From assembly GCA_033675545.1 (NCBI GenBank), contig JAWDGP010001472.1, forward strand, positions 165,001 to 229,000: a DNA stretch of 64,000 nt, in the 5' to 3' direction. The notes beneath the pieces were generated by a model. The model saw only the letters and a program-made list of their open reading frames with translations, ran no database searches and was not told the origin of the DNA. Positions 11,788 to 23,400 of this stretch are shown here, in pieces; within the stretch, counting starts at the first letter, position 1, and each line of letters opens with the position of its first letter. The position numbers were made by a program, and so were the translations under genes. This DNA is from Elysia crispata (taxonomy: Eukaryota > Mollusca > Gastropoda > Plakobranchidae).

Positions 11788-14700
11788 CAAGTGTTATAAA
11801 TGTCAAAAGATAGGACACATAGCTAAGGCGTGTCGATCAACTCACTCAGCCAAAGTTCAACCCAAGAACAAACACAAGACACATGTGTTAGATGAGAACA
11901 ACGTGACTGAACAATCATATGTGCTGTACTCAGTGTATTCAACCTCAGCACCGCTGTGTAGAAATCTACTCATTAACGGCACAGCTGTAAAATTTCAGAT
12001 AGACACTGGAGCTTCACTCTCTGTTATGAACAAGAAGCCATTTGTAGAGAAAGTCAATACATGTATTACTTTAAAGCCTTCATCTAAGGTGTTAAAGACT
12101 TACACCGGTGAGAACGTACAGATCTGTGGTGAAGCGGAGGTAGTGGTTACCGATGATGTTAAGAATGCTACTCTTCCCCTTGTTGTCGTTGAGAGGGGAG
12201 GACCACCTTTATTGGGGAGAGATTGGATTCAGCATCTACATGTCGATTTGAGAATCAACACAATCGACAGTCATGACAAGAAGCTCCAAAAACTTCTAGA
12301 AGATCATGACAGCGTCTTCAAGTCAGCAGCTGGTTGTCTTCGTGATGTGAAGGTTACCCTACACGGTAAACCTGACACAACACCCAAGTTTTACAGAGTG
12401 CGGCAACCGCCTTACGCTCTACGTGAAGCAATCGAGGAAGAGTTGAGTCGTCTTCAGCGCGACGGCATCGTGGAGCCAGTCGATCACTCGGACTGGGCTA
12501 CACCCATTGTGTTCCGGTGCGGAAACGAGACGGCACAGTTCGCATCTGCGGTGACTACAAGATTACAGTCAACAAAGTCTGCAAGGGTGACAACCACCCG
12601 ATTCCTCGCATCGAAGACCTGGCATACGCATTGTCAGGTGGTGATAAATTCACCAAACTCGATCTTTCCCATGCATACACCCAGCTTCAGCTCGACGAGG
12701 AATCTCGCAAATACACGACCATCAACACACACAAAGGCTTGTTTACATACCATCCTCTTTGTTTTGGTATCTCCGCTGCACCGGGGATCTTTCAGCGCAC
12801 CATGGAGGGTGTTTTTCGACATGTGCCAGGTTGTGTAAATTACCTGGACGATGTCTACGTGACAGGCAAGAACGACGAAGATCATCTGAGAAACCTGCAC
12901 AAAGTTCTCTCCATATGTGAAGAGAAAGGATTGTCTCTACGCCGAGACAAGTGTGAATTCATGCAACAAGAGGTAACTTTCCTTGGTTATCGCCTCGATA
13001 AAAACGGCGTCTATCCGCTCGCGGATAAAATCAAGGCGATTCGCGATGCACCAACACCTCGCAATACACAAGAGCTGAGGTCATTCCTTGGGCTCGTCAA
13101 CTTCTACGGGAAGTTTATCCCAAATGTGTCACATGTGTTAGCGCCTCTTTATCAGTTGCTCCGACAAAGGCAGCGATGGTGCTGGAGTAAAGCACAAGAG
13201 TCTGCATTTAGTAGAATTAAGAGTGTGTTATCTTCGGATAAAGTGTTAGTTCATTTTAAGCCAGAAAATGAAATTGTGTTAGTGTGTGATGCCTCTCCCA
13301 CGGGAGTTGGTGCTATTCTTACACAGCCAGACGACCACGGTCACGAGAGACCTGTGGCCTACGCTAGCCGTGCGCTCAACACAGCAGAGCTATATTATTC
13401 GCAGATCGACCGTGAAGGGCTAGCACTCATCTTTGCGGTGAAGAAGTTTCACAAGTACCTAGCTGGCTGTCACTTCACTCTAGTGACCGACCACAAACCT
13501 CTTCTTGGCCTGTTTGGGGAGGGCAAGAGCATTCCTGAGCATGCCTCAGCCAGAGTACAACGATGGGCAATCACACTCTCTGCATATTCCTACACGCTTC
13601 AACATCGTCCCGGCCGGGAGAACAGCGCTGATGCCTTGAGTCGTCTGCCTCTACCCTACACCCCAGACGAGGAAGATGAGACTTATGACATTAACTGTGT
13701 ACCTGAGGAGGTAAACTTTTTGTTTAGTTTAGTGGACCAGGCTCCGCTGTCTGCCAAAGACATTGCTAAAGAAACTCAGGAAGATATAACATTAAAAGCA
13801 GTGTTTCAATATGTATCTTCTGGATGGCCTGCAAAATCAAATGACCAACTGAGAGCATTTGCTGCTCGCAAAAATGAACTGAGTTTAGAGAAGGGTTGTA
13901 TTTTGTGGGGTACAAGGGTTGTTATTCCATCATCTTTACAAACAAAAGTATTGCAATTGTTACATGATGATACACATGTTGGTGTTGCGCATATGAAATC
14001 ACAGGCACGATCTTGGGTCTGGTGGCCACAGATCGATGCTGATATTGAGAAAAGTGTAAGATGTTGTTATACTTGTCAAAAACATAAGAAGCAACCTGCT
14101 AAAGCACCTCTTTCCCTGGGAATGGCCAGAAGAGCCATGGAAACGAGTACATTTAGATTTTGCTGGACCGTTATTAGGCCACATGTACCTGATTGCTACT
14201 GATGCGCATTCAAAATGGGTAGAAGTAAAAATTATGAGCAAGATCACAGCATCTCACACGATTCTTGAGCTTCGTGATACATTTGCTACTTTAGGTTTAC
14301 CAGATGCAATTGTTACTGACAATGGTCCTACCTTTACAAGCTCAGAGTTTAGATTGTTCATGAGCCATAATGGCATAAAACATATCACTGTATCATCTTA
14401 CCATCCCTCATCAAATGGCTTAGCAGAACGCAGTGTTCAAACCTTTAAAAGAGCAATGGTAAAAATCAGTGGTGGTTCTGTAAGAGAACGAGTTTGCAAA
14501 TTTTTGACAAGGTATCGATGTACACCACACTCAACAACTGTTTTATTTTTAATGTTTGGTAGAAACTCACATAGATCTTTTACATACTAATTTACATGAG
14601 CATGTTACAAGAAAACAAACCGCTCAGAAGATTCAGCATGACAAGCATGCTGTAGATAGGGACATTTCTGTAGGTGATGACGTGTTTGTCCGCAACTTCA

Positions 14701-15099
14701 GTCTACACGGTGGCAAGTGGCTGCCTGGGTTAGTTGTAGAGTGTACGCATGGTATTGTGCGCAGAAATCAAGACCAGATTCGAACATCTGTTCACCATTA
14801 CACTGAAGATCCGATATCTGATTCGCTTGTTAATGAGGATTTGACTTTACCACAGGGACATAGACGTAGGTCTCTGTCAGTCGATAGTGATTCTAAAGAC
14901 AATTCTGTTCAAGAGCAGATTACCTCCCGTGAAGAAGAAACTAGAGTCTTCCCATGACTCTGGTAGGGAGAAAGAAAGCACTCAAAGCGGTGGAGGTGGA
15001 GGTGGAGGTGTTGTGGAACCAATGGTTACCACTGAGACAAATACTTATCGTACACGTAGTGGCAGGATTGTCAAACCACCTGATAGGTTCGATTACTAA
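11788..15099 (+). pseudogene. pol: gag C-terminus and pol of element B
   Basis: The frame resumes with the zinc knuckle KCYKCQKIGHIAKAC, then a protease (IDTGASLSVM, 12000), reverse transcriptase with intact YLDD (about 12840), RNase H (CDASPTGVGAILTQ), the integrase HHCC finger and the DDE core (DNGPTF, NGLAERSVQTFK), and a C-terminal 'YRTRSGRIVKPPDRFDY'. Frame changes occur near 12510, 14110, 14545 and 14935, so no single full-length product is possible from this copy. All catalytic motifs that I can see are conserved, unlike those of element A. Confidence 0.92.
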
Positions 15100-15240
15100 C
15101 TTTGTATCACTGTAATCTTTAACTAAGTGTTGGTGAATTTGATTATTGATTTATTTCATCACATGCATTTTGCGTATACCAATGTGTGTTATTGCCAGAT
15201 GTATTTCTGTTTATTCATACCTGTAGTTCAATCTCAATAT

Positions 15241-15252
15241 AGGGGGAAGGAA
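15241..15252 (+). promoter_or_regulatory. polypurine tract of element B
   Basis: AGGGGGAAGGAA lies immediately upstream of the 3' LTR. Confidence 0.8.
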
Positions 15253-15486
15253 TGTAATGAATGGGACATAATTGTCTAATACTTTAATTGCTGTAGTTAT
15301 GACTCATCACTGTTGTGCTCCTTTATAATTGTTATGTTCCTTATGATTGTCTTAAGAGTAGTTTGCCCTTGTAATCTTCCTGTTGTATACGTCTCCTCCT
15401 AAAGAGCCGGTTGGCTTGAGCGGTCACAGAATAAAGGCATGGAAGTCAACCTATTGTTGGATTTGTCTCTATACGAATAATCCATA
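15253..15486 (+). repeat. 3' LTR of element B
   Basis: This 234-bp copy of 5644-5877 has one visible difference. It is followed by the GACAT target duplication at 15487-15491. Confidence 0.93.
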
Positions 15487-15604
15487 GACATCTTACCCAG
15501 AATTTTGAATGTCATGTTTATTTTGAGTCAATAATTCAATAATGTTGAGCTTTTTTATTTTTTTTTCTAGCTCAAAAGAGTTATAATAGTATGATTTAAG
15601 CTCT

Positions 15605-15830
15605 GGTCCATTATGTGACAAACCACCGCAGGTTTGGATTATTATGTGACTAATCAACGCAGGATTGGTCCATTATGTGACTAACCACCGCAGGTTTGTT
15701 CCATTATGTGACTAACCACCGCAAGTTTGGTCCATTATGTGACTAACCACCGCAAGTTTGATCCATTACGTGAAAGACCACCGTTAGTCTAGTTCTTTAC
15801 TTGCCTAACCATCGCTGGTATAATCCATCT
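15605..15830. repeat. 31-bp minisatellite (~7 copies)
   Basis: The unit is GGTCCATTATGTGACTAACC followed by ACCGCAAGTTT. The central copies are nearly identical and the outer copies decay, especially after 15770. Confidence 0.9.
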
Positions 15831-16272
15831 GCTAACAGTGTGTTACAAACCAAAATTTACACAACTCTCGCACTTTCTCTTTCTCCTTGCTATCGGAGTA
15901 AATCCACAACTAATCCTGATGGTGAGGAAAGCTGTCTAGACTAGAAACCAGCCCTAGACCAGCCGTATTTAGTACCAAGTTATTAGTGGACAACGCTTGA
16001 CTTCAGATTACTCTAATTCAGAGAACTAGACTTAGTCCCAGGCACGCACGTGCGATATGACTATGAGTTTATCCGTTGTCCAGAACCACTTTCTTTTTTT
16101 TATTAAAAGACATAGAGATAAAGTTGTAGACTTCCTACGTCAACAATTCCAGTAGTCAGGTCAAGGTCATGTAAGTAAACCAGTCCTCTTTACGGCTGAT
16201 TAGATCTGAATAGTGGGCGAGGAGACCGGTGCCCCTGCTTGGGAACTTGGAGTGTGGAGAAATATCTGTGAT
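15831..16272. other. no gene recognised
   Basis: This is unique-looking sequence between two tandem repeats. I see no supported feature. Confidence 0.5.
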
Positions 16273-16455
<183 letters not shown>

Positions 16456-17026
16456 CCCAATCCTCGGGCAAAGCAGATGTAGATAGTTTATAGTCGCTTT
16501 CTTTGGTAAAGCTAAAGTAAAGTAATTCCTGCAATTCAGAAACACAAATTCGATTTCTGCCATACGTTTATCACCTCTTAAATTGATATCTTCAGGGATC
16601 TTGCTGAACTGATATGTCGAAAGCCTGAAAGGCAGGGCATGCTCGTCAGCTGATTAATAGCAGGGAATTGCTCAAAACTGGGACAGTTTCTGTCGTCTCC
16701 AGCCACTTTACCGCAAAGATTTATCACGGAAGTGAGAAGGCGAGTCCATGGCTAGTGGAAGGCACGAAGGGTTCACTGGTTTATGGCTTGTTCTCTGGTT
16801 GTGGCGGAACGCCCACGTTTGACTAGTGACTCCTGCATCCCATATGCTGGTCAAATCTTAAATGATAATAAACAAAATTTTAAAAATTAGCTGGACAAAA
16901 CTCTCTACCATCTGCTTCGGTTTCACGAAGTTTGTGTTGAAAATATAGCTTAGATGAAACTCACATTCCGTATCACTACTCCTATAGACTATCACGCACA
17001 CACAATAGAGAAACAGATAGTGAGAA
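16456..17026. other. no gene recognised
   Basis: This is moderately GC-rich sequence without a convincing open frame, exon or transposon terminus. Confidence 0.5.
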
Positions 17027-17066
17027 GGGGTGGAGAGAAAGAGAGGGGGGGGGAGAGAGAGAAAGA

Positions 17067-17131
<65 letters not shown>

Positions 17132-17143
17132 AGAGAGGGGGGA
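17027..17143. repeat. (GA)n microsatellite
   Basis: A GA/GGGA-rich run has its pure (GA)n core at about 17071-17123. Confidence 0.93.
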
Positions 17144-17239
17144 GAAACAAATATTTATTCTTCACGAAGTAGAATGGGTATTGCCTCAAAAGTCCAGAAG
17201 CAACATTTGCATAGAGGTAGGCGTTCTAAAAATGTCCCC

Positions 17240-17540
17240 ATTTCTCTTTCTAAGGCTTTTTAAAACTAGGGTCATTTCTTTGTTTGGCCATATCAATATT
17301 ATTCATCTTTTTTCTTAGAGTTATACAAACTAGGATCATTGTTTATCAGAGACATATAGATATTTTTCATCGCTTTTCTAAGGGTTATTCAAACTAGGAT
17401 CATTGTTTAGTTAAAACATATAGAATTTTTTTTTTTAACTCTCAGGGAAATTGGGACTAGGAAAATTGTTTATTTAAGTGATATCGATATTTTCTCATCT
17501 TTTTAAAATCTTATTTCAACTAGAATTATTGTTATAAGAG
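17240..17540. repeat. degenerate tandem repeat, ~70-75 bp units
   Basis: About four diverged units share 'AAACTAGGATCATTGTTTA', then a TATAGATATTTTTCATC core and CTAAGGGTTATTC. No coding frame is associated. Confidence 0.7.
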
Positions 17541-17799
17541 AAGTCTTTCAAGCGCGAGCCCTTGACCTTCGTATAACGGAAATTTCCTCAAAAGCCTATG
17601 TCTATTTTTAGCCTAATGTTATTATCCTTGTTAAACTTGTTAAAGGGCACTGTCCGATTCACATCTGCGCCAGTTACACAAAGAGATGTCAATGGAGAAG
17701 AAACAACTGTTTACCGTTACCTTAGTCAGACAGTATGTTCTAAGAATGATTTTAAATGGATTTTAAGATTGCATAATTTCAGAGTCTCGCAGTTTGTTT

Positions 17800-18080
17800 C
17801 TAGATCTGGAATCTAGTTCTGATCTTATTTTGAAGCTCATCTCCGTCTATCTAGAGACTAGTCTAGAATCTAGAGTAGATTTCTAGATCAGCTAGATTTC
17901 TGGATCTGGATCTGGAAGATCAAGATCAAGCAACGCTTCAGCTAATCTTTTTTAGAAGTAAAATCATTAGATTAGATTTAAATCCCTAGGCAGCTCGCAA
18001 GGATTCTTATCATTACATATTAATCTGTACCTAGAGACCTAGATCTAGTTAAGAGTTGGTTAAAAGTAGATCTCTAGATC
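17800..18080. repeat. TCTAGA/GATCT-rich stretch
   Basis: There are many overlapping CTAG, TCTAGA and AGATCT words within 280 bp. Smaller clusters (CTAGATCTAGATCT) recur at about 22885, 23361 and 30629. This looks like a dispersed simple motif of the genome and not a defined element. Confidence 0.65.
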
Positions 18081-19415
18081 GGTATTATTGCAGTTATCGG
18101 CCCAACTCACAGCTTTAGAATTGTTATTGTACTTTTCTGAACCCTCGTCCTGCTAACACGGTTACCCACAGATAGGACCGAAAACTGTACTGTTGCCACG
18201 GCCAGTTAGCAAGTGGCAGAGAGGATTACCTGTGTTTGTACTGAGCGTATTGTAGTTCACAACAAAGCGTCTAGATAGACTTTTGTTGCCAAAACAGAGT
18301 TACATTTATTTTTTCAAACGTGACAACTTTATTTAAATATATTTCATGGTTCTAATGGTTTAAGAAAGGACGAGTTAAGGACATAGGCTTGGAGAGAAAT
18401 AAGTTTTTAAAGAGAGGTTCATTGGATACGATAGTTTTACTTTTAGTTTACAATAATTAACAATTCCTATATGAAAGCTTGGATTTGCACTGAAAGTAAA
18501 CACATAAGTAATTAATTTAGTGTGTGTGCGTGTAAGAGGGAGGAGGGTGGCTGGTATGAAAACTAAGCTGGAAAAGATTATAATTCATTTAGAACCAGCA
18601 AACTTTTGAGTCTAGTTTGGTCTTCCATCTAAGCTAAAGCCACAAGAGTCAGTGCATGATCCTTTTGTTCAAAGAAACTACATGTATGTAACTGTACAGA
18701 AAGATGTACAACTAAATACAGGTACGATGTAGTTCTATCATAACTAAGCACAGAGGGTGGGGTGGGGTGGTAAGTTAGACAATAAAGGAGAAAGGAGACA
18801 ATCAGACCAAACAGCAAGGTCCGCCTCGATGCTTATCAGGCGCTCCCATAATCATTGTCTCTAACAGCTTGTGAGACATCAAGTAAAAAACTCGCTCAAC
18901 AATCTGTTCGCCAGCCTATACTTTCCTGCCGTTGGACACATAGTGACAGCTGACAGAATATCAAACTCGCCAACAACAAAGGCAAAGGCTTTATACCCTA
19001 CACACACACCACGCTCTCAACTCATGCCTTTCTTGAGACCTCAGTAAACTCCTCCCTTTCTTACGCGGCTTTACAGTGACAAGAGGCTGTGGTGTGATTG
19101 ACCAGTAACAAGATTCATTTGGTCTAATGCTATTACAAAAATTGGCCAATCACGTTATGTTATAATTAACACCACTACTAACTGCAATCCACATGATTTG
19201 AGGAAATCTGGGGGGAGGGGGCAGTGGTCATGCCCAGTCATTGCCAGGACTCTGTATTGGGGACGTGGTGGGGGCAAGTAAGGGGGAAGGGAAGGGCCAT
19301 GTGGTAAAGTCACCGCTGTCTAGTTCTTTTATTTGCTCTTCGGTCTGTATAACAACCGCATGCGAAGGAAGCCGGTTTCCCATGTATCAGTAACATCAAC
19401 TACCCATCTCGTAAC
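18081..19415. other. presumed upstream/promoter side of TIGAR-like gene; no coding feature seen
   Basis: No exon is supported. The palindrome ATTGGCCAAT at 19141-19150 is a CCAAT-box pair and could be a promoter element. The stretch becomes less AT-rich toward 19200-19420. No TATA box is convincing. Confidence 0.4.
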
Positions 19416-19454
19416 ATGGTTTCGACAGATGTGCCTAAATTGCGATTTGTTCTT
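19416..19454 (+). other. candidate 5' coding exon of TIGAR-like gene (tentative)
   Basis: An ATG in a good context (AACATGG) opens a frame reading MVSTDVPKLRFVL. This resembles the first beta strand (RFVLVRHGE) that must precede the next exon. The frame then reads into HNSGAL, and no GT donor follows CTT at 19454. The exon boundary is therefore unproven and the resemblance may be chance. Confidence 0.3.
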
Positions 19455-20448
19455 CACAACTCAGGGGCTCTCGATCGCCTCCCAGTAATTCAAACAGGGA
19501 GAAATTGTCACCTTTTCATTGGTTGATATTCTTAGAAAAGATATAAAGTCTACAGAGTATATGAAATGGGGTGTTTAGAAGATGATGACGTTTCAAACAG
19601 GTCCGCCAGTCAACCACTAATAATGATGGCCCCGCAGCTCCCGGTTCGGAACCTCAGCCCATATATTTAATGGCACAGCAGGGTCCAGGTTATCGCCAGG
19701 ACAAAGCTTAAATATAATGGGTGCGCAGGACTAGGGTTAATGAATTTGATGTGCTGAACACGAATATTAAGTTTTTATGCGTTCCAAATAAATACTTTTC
19801 AAGATATAAAAATTTTTGTGTTGCTCTAAAATCCCATCAAACTAGAAGTTTCGAATTTTGTTGTGAAGCCCAAATTGAGTTGGGTTAATATTTGGGAATT
19901 TACCAGTAGATCAACGTGTGATTACTAGATCTATATCTAAGTAAGATGTCAAGAGCCTTCATGGATTAAAATTTTGCTTTGATCATTTAGGTGTAGATGT
20001 AGATTTAAATCTAGGGATAGCTGTAGGGTGTCAATTTATTGCTAGAAATATCAGTTCAAACAAATGATTCAGCTGTATGTGGCAAATGAACAAGCTTTTA
20101 TTATTTTTTTTTTATACTGTTATGTCATTATTGTTTGGAAGGACTTCCGAATGGATGCAGTACAGTACTTTTATCATACTAAAGAGGGCTTCGTTTAGCA
20201 GCAAAAAAAAAGTTGCGACATTGATAAGATTTTGATACACTCTTGGCGACTACAAAGAAAGAGATGTGATATAACAGTTCACAAAAAAGGCCTACAGTGG
20301 CTACAGATATAAAGGTGAAAGGCATTCTTTGTTGTTAAAATTCTCATTCTTCGTGAGAAAAGTACAAAAATATCTTATCTATATATAATATGTTTTATGT
20401 CGTTGTTGAATGGTGTCATTTCTAACCTTTTTTTTTTTTATTTTACAG

Positions 20449-20486
20449 TGGGGAGACTATGTCCAACCGCTATAAAATCATGCAAG
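20449..20486 (+). CDS. TIGAR: TIGAR-like exon encoding the RHGET motif
   Basis: The exon is 38 bp, between TTTTATTTTACAG and GTTTGT. It reads (H)GETMSNRYKIMQ(G) with both end codons split. The match to the RHGE(T)...N...QGQ signature and the exact join to the next exon (G|GT = Gly) support it despite its small size. Confidence 0.85.
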
Positions 20487-23400
20487 GTTTGTAAAGACTA
20501 AAGTTTCATATTTTTTATGTTATTTCACTTTTTGTTTAGTTCAGATCATTGAGTCTAGTGTTTTGAACTTCCTTGTTAAACTAAGGATTTTTATTTGTTA
20601 GTGAGACTTGAGAGGATCAAATTTTGTTAAATGTTTCAATAGATCCGCAAACTTGGAGCTTTACTAAAAGTCATTTTTTTCTTTATAGTCAGAGGAGCTC
20701 CTTGATCAAGCAGATCTTGCAGGTTTCCTCGTGTTTTTTACCTGGTAATTCAAAAATATAATGAAATTGAAGTCATTTAGCACATTTAGTTTTTATAGAT
20801 ATTACTAAATTCAAAATTCATCTCATTAAAAATGAATTTTCAACTGTTGAAAACCAGGCAGAAGATCTGCATTACAGATGTGCTTAACAATACAGAAGAC
20901 ATTCAAATGACTTTTACTTTTTCAGTAAGGCACATTGTCCTGCAATACAAGTAAGGGTTCAAGCTATTGCTTTCCACATTGTTCCTTCTCCAGGTCAACT
21001 TGATACTCAGTTGTCTGAGCTTGGTGAAGAGCAGGCAAGGCTGGTAGGAATGCGTCTGAAGGATCAGTGTTTCAGACATGTGTTCTCTAGCGATCTTACA
21101 CGAGCTGCCAACACTGCAAAGAAGATTCTGGCTGAAAACAGAAGCACAGCATGTGGTCTCACTCTTGATCACAGACTGAGAGAGAGGGTAAGACTTTAAT
21201 CTGTGACAAGGTTAGACATTGAGCAAGAGACAAATTGAACATTAGTTATGACAATCAATCCACAGCTTGTACTTTGTTTAACATTTCAACATTTCTTTTT
21301 TTTTAAATCACCCATCATCTTTCCGAGTCCATGTGAAGCATGAAAACTTTGGCTGAATTTTGTTTTTGGTATAAAAAAAAATATTCTTTTCCTAATTCTA
21401 TTTTTTCCCATGATGATTTAAATCATACACACATATATATATATATGACCCATTGCCAAATAAGGCATATCTGTATAGGTCACTGCAGTACTTGAGCCAT
21501 AACGTTATGTGTAAACTACAGTTCTATCTATAATTTGGCACATTTATTAAAATGTAAATAACCAATAGACATGCAAAATTTTGTTTTGATTGATCCATTG
21601 GTTTTTATTTTACAGACTTCCAAACTATGAAATCGATACTAAAATCAACCGTGAAAATCTATCATGAAATAAACCTTACAGGAAACTGCACTCCAAAATC
21701 ATTTTAAAAAGGCTTCAAAGGTTACTTTTCTCTCCTGAGACACTGAAAGGAGTGTAACCATGGGTTCCACTGCTTTTTTACTGAAAAAAATCGTTGATTA
21801 TGTCTTACAGGTGTTTTAAATATTCCTAACTTAACATAAGATTTTCCCGTCAAATACACCTAGGTGTTTGAATCTACCAAAATCTAATACATGTTTAAGA
21901 AATTCGCTCTTTTTTTTTTAAACTATGGCGAGGAATTCAGTTGGGTTGAAAATTAATCTTAAAGCCCCAAAAAATAAGTGGTCGGAGGTTGAGTCTAGTC
22001 TTATTATCACCAAAGTGCATTTTCGTGTCAAAAACCGTGACGAAAGTTAAATGAAAAAAATAAAGCGGACAAAATATTAAAAACCTCATTTTTTGAATTA
22101 TGAATTCTCTGGATATTTCCTAATTTTAAGATTTCAAAGTTATTTAAAAAAGAGAAAAGTTGTTTTGAACGTCCGTTCGCCTTGTCGGATATTACTTTCG
22201 AAAAAAGATCTCGCGAGACACGGTGACCTTTCGCATTTTTCGCATCAAACTAAGAACGGCTCTTGGGAGTTAGTCTGACTGGTAGATCTACCCTGCATAA
22301 CATCGCATTCAAAGTTTCTCAAATCTATTTTCACAGGTGAGTTCTGTTTAATGATATTTTTTTTATTTCGCTATGACTTCTTTTCTCTTTTCATAACATT
22401 AATTTATTTTTGGTTCATTTACTAAAGAGTCAAGGAATTGACTTTACTGTCATAGCATCTCACTCGTTATTTTTGTGTAAGTTACTTGGAAAATGTAGGT
22501 CTAGATAATTCATTTCAAGAAAAGGCATCCATCAAGTTCTGCATAGTCGTAGTCTTTGTAACTTGGAAAGTATTAATATAAATTTTCGGTTTTTCTTATT
22601 GTTCTCACAAATATTAGGATCTTCTCTCACTCAACACGATTTGACAAGATTGTTTTCATGTCAAACTATATTTTTCGGGAAAGTTATGAAAAGGTTCAGA
22701 TTTAAAGAAAAGTCTTGTCTTTTTTAAGAAGTGGAGACAATAAAGCTAGAACAGTTCTCCTAATCTTTTGAAATTTATATTTAGTTTTAGAGCCAACATG
22801 ATTGTGCATTTATTAGAGCTGTGAGATAACTTTTACTAAATGGAACAGGAATAACTTCTTTGTCAATTTGTGTAAGTTTGATAGGTCTAGATCTAGATCT
22901 AGTTTTTGGAGAAGTGCAGGAAACCTGCATTTTTCATTTTGTTTTCTTTTGAAAAGTTCTATGAATGATACTATGTGGCTTTTATATATACATATGTTAC
23001 AGTAGTCAAAGGTTTAAAGAGAATATGCTGACAAACTTTCCCAGGATTGCTTCAGGACATTGTTTTCTTTTAAACTGATTTGGCTAAATTAAGCAAAATG
23101 AAAATTATAAATATCAAGATCTAGATCATAATGCAAAATCCATATATGAGAAAATTGTATCAGTTTATGACAAGAAAGAATTTGTTTTTAACTCATTCAA
23201 GGGTAAGATTGTGCAAAAAATATAAGGGGCAGGAAAATGTGCTTGTCTTTTTGTGTAAGTGAACCAATTTCAAGAATAATAAATAAATTATTATTGCCAA
23301 AACAGCAACTTAATTTTAATGTTTAAATATTGATAACTTAAAGAAGGTTTTCAACAATCTAGATCTAGATCTAGGTGCAAACTTTCAAAAGATTTAATCT

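Larger units (their letters stand above)
5644..15486 (+). mobile_element. Ty3/gypsy LTR retrotransposon B (outer element)
   Basis: This is a complete LTR element with two 234-bp LTRs, a primer-binding region, a single gag-pol reading order (gag, protease, reverse transcriptase, RNase H, integrase), a polypurine tract and a 5-bp duplication. Without the nested element it would be about 4.77 kb. It was split within the gag zinc-knuckle region by element A. The coding part carries several frameshifts, so this copy is defective. The domain order and single-frame gag-pol suggest a Mag-like lineage, but that is an inference. Confidence 0.95.

Noticed and set aside
19323-19388. Alternative upstream TIGAR exon reading RFPMYH followed by GTAACA
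   Set aside because: The phase would fit the split His codon, but the sequence lacks the V-R before His, and no start codon is visible in that frame.
19584-19608. An exon reading directly RFKQVRH into the GET exon
   Set aside because: Two TGA stops lie immediately upstream in the same frame and no acceptor falls after them, except the one that leaves only GTCCGCCA.
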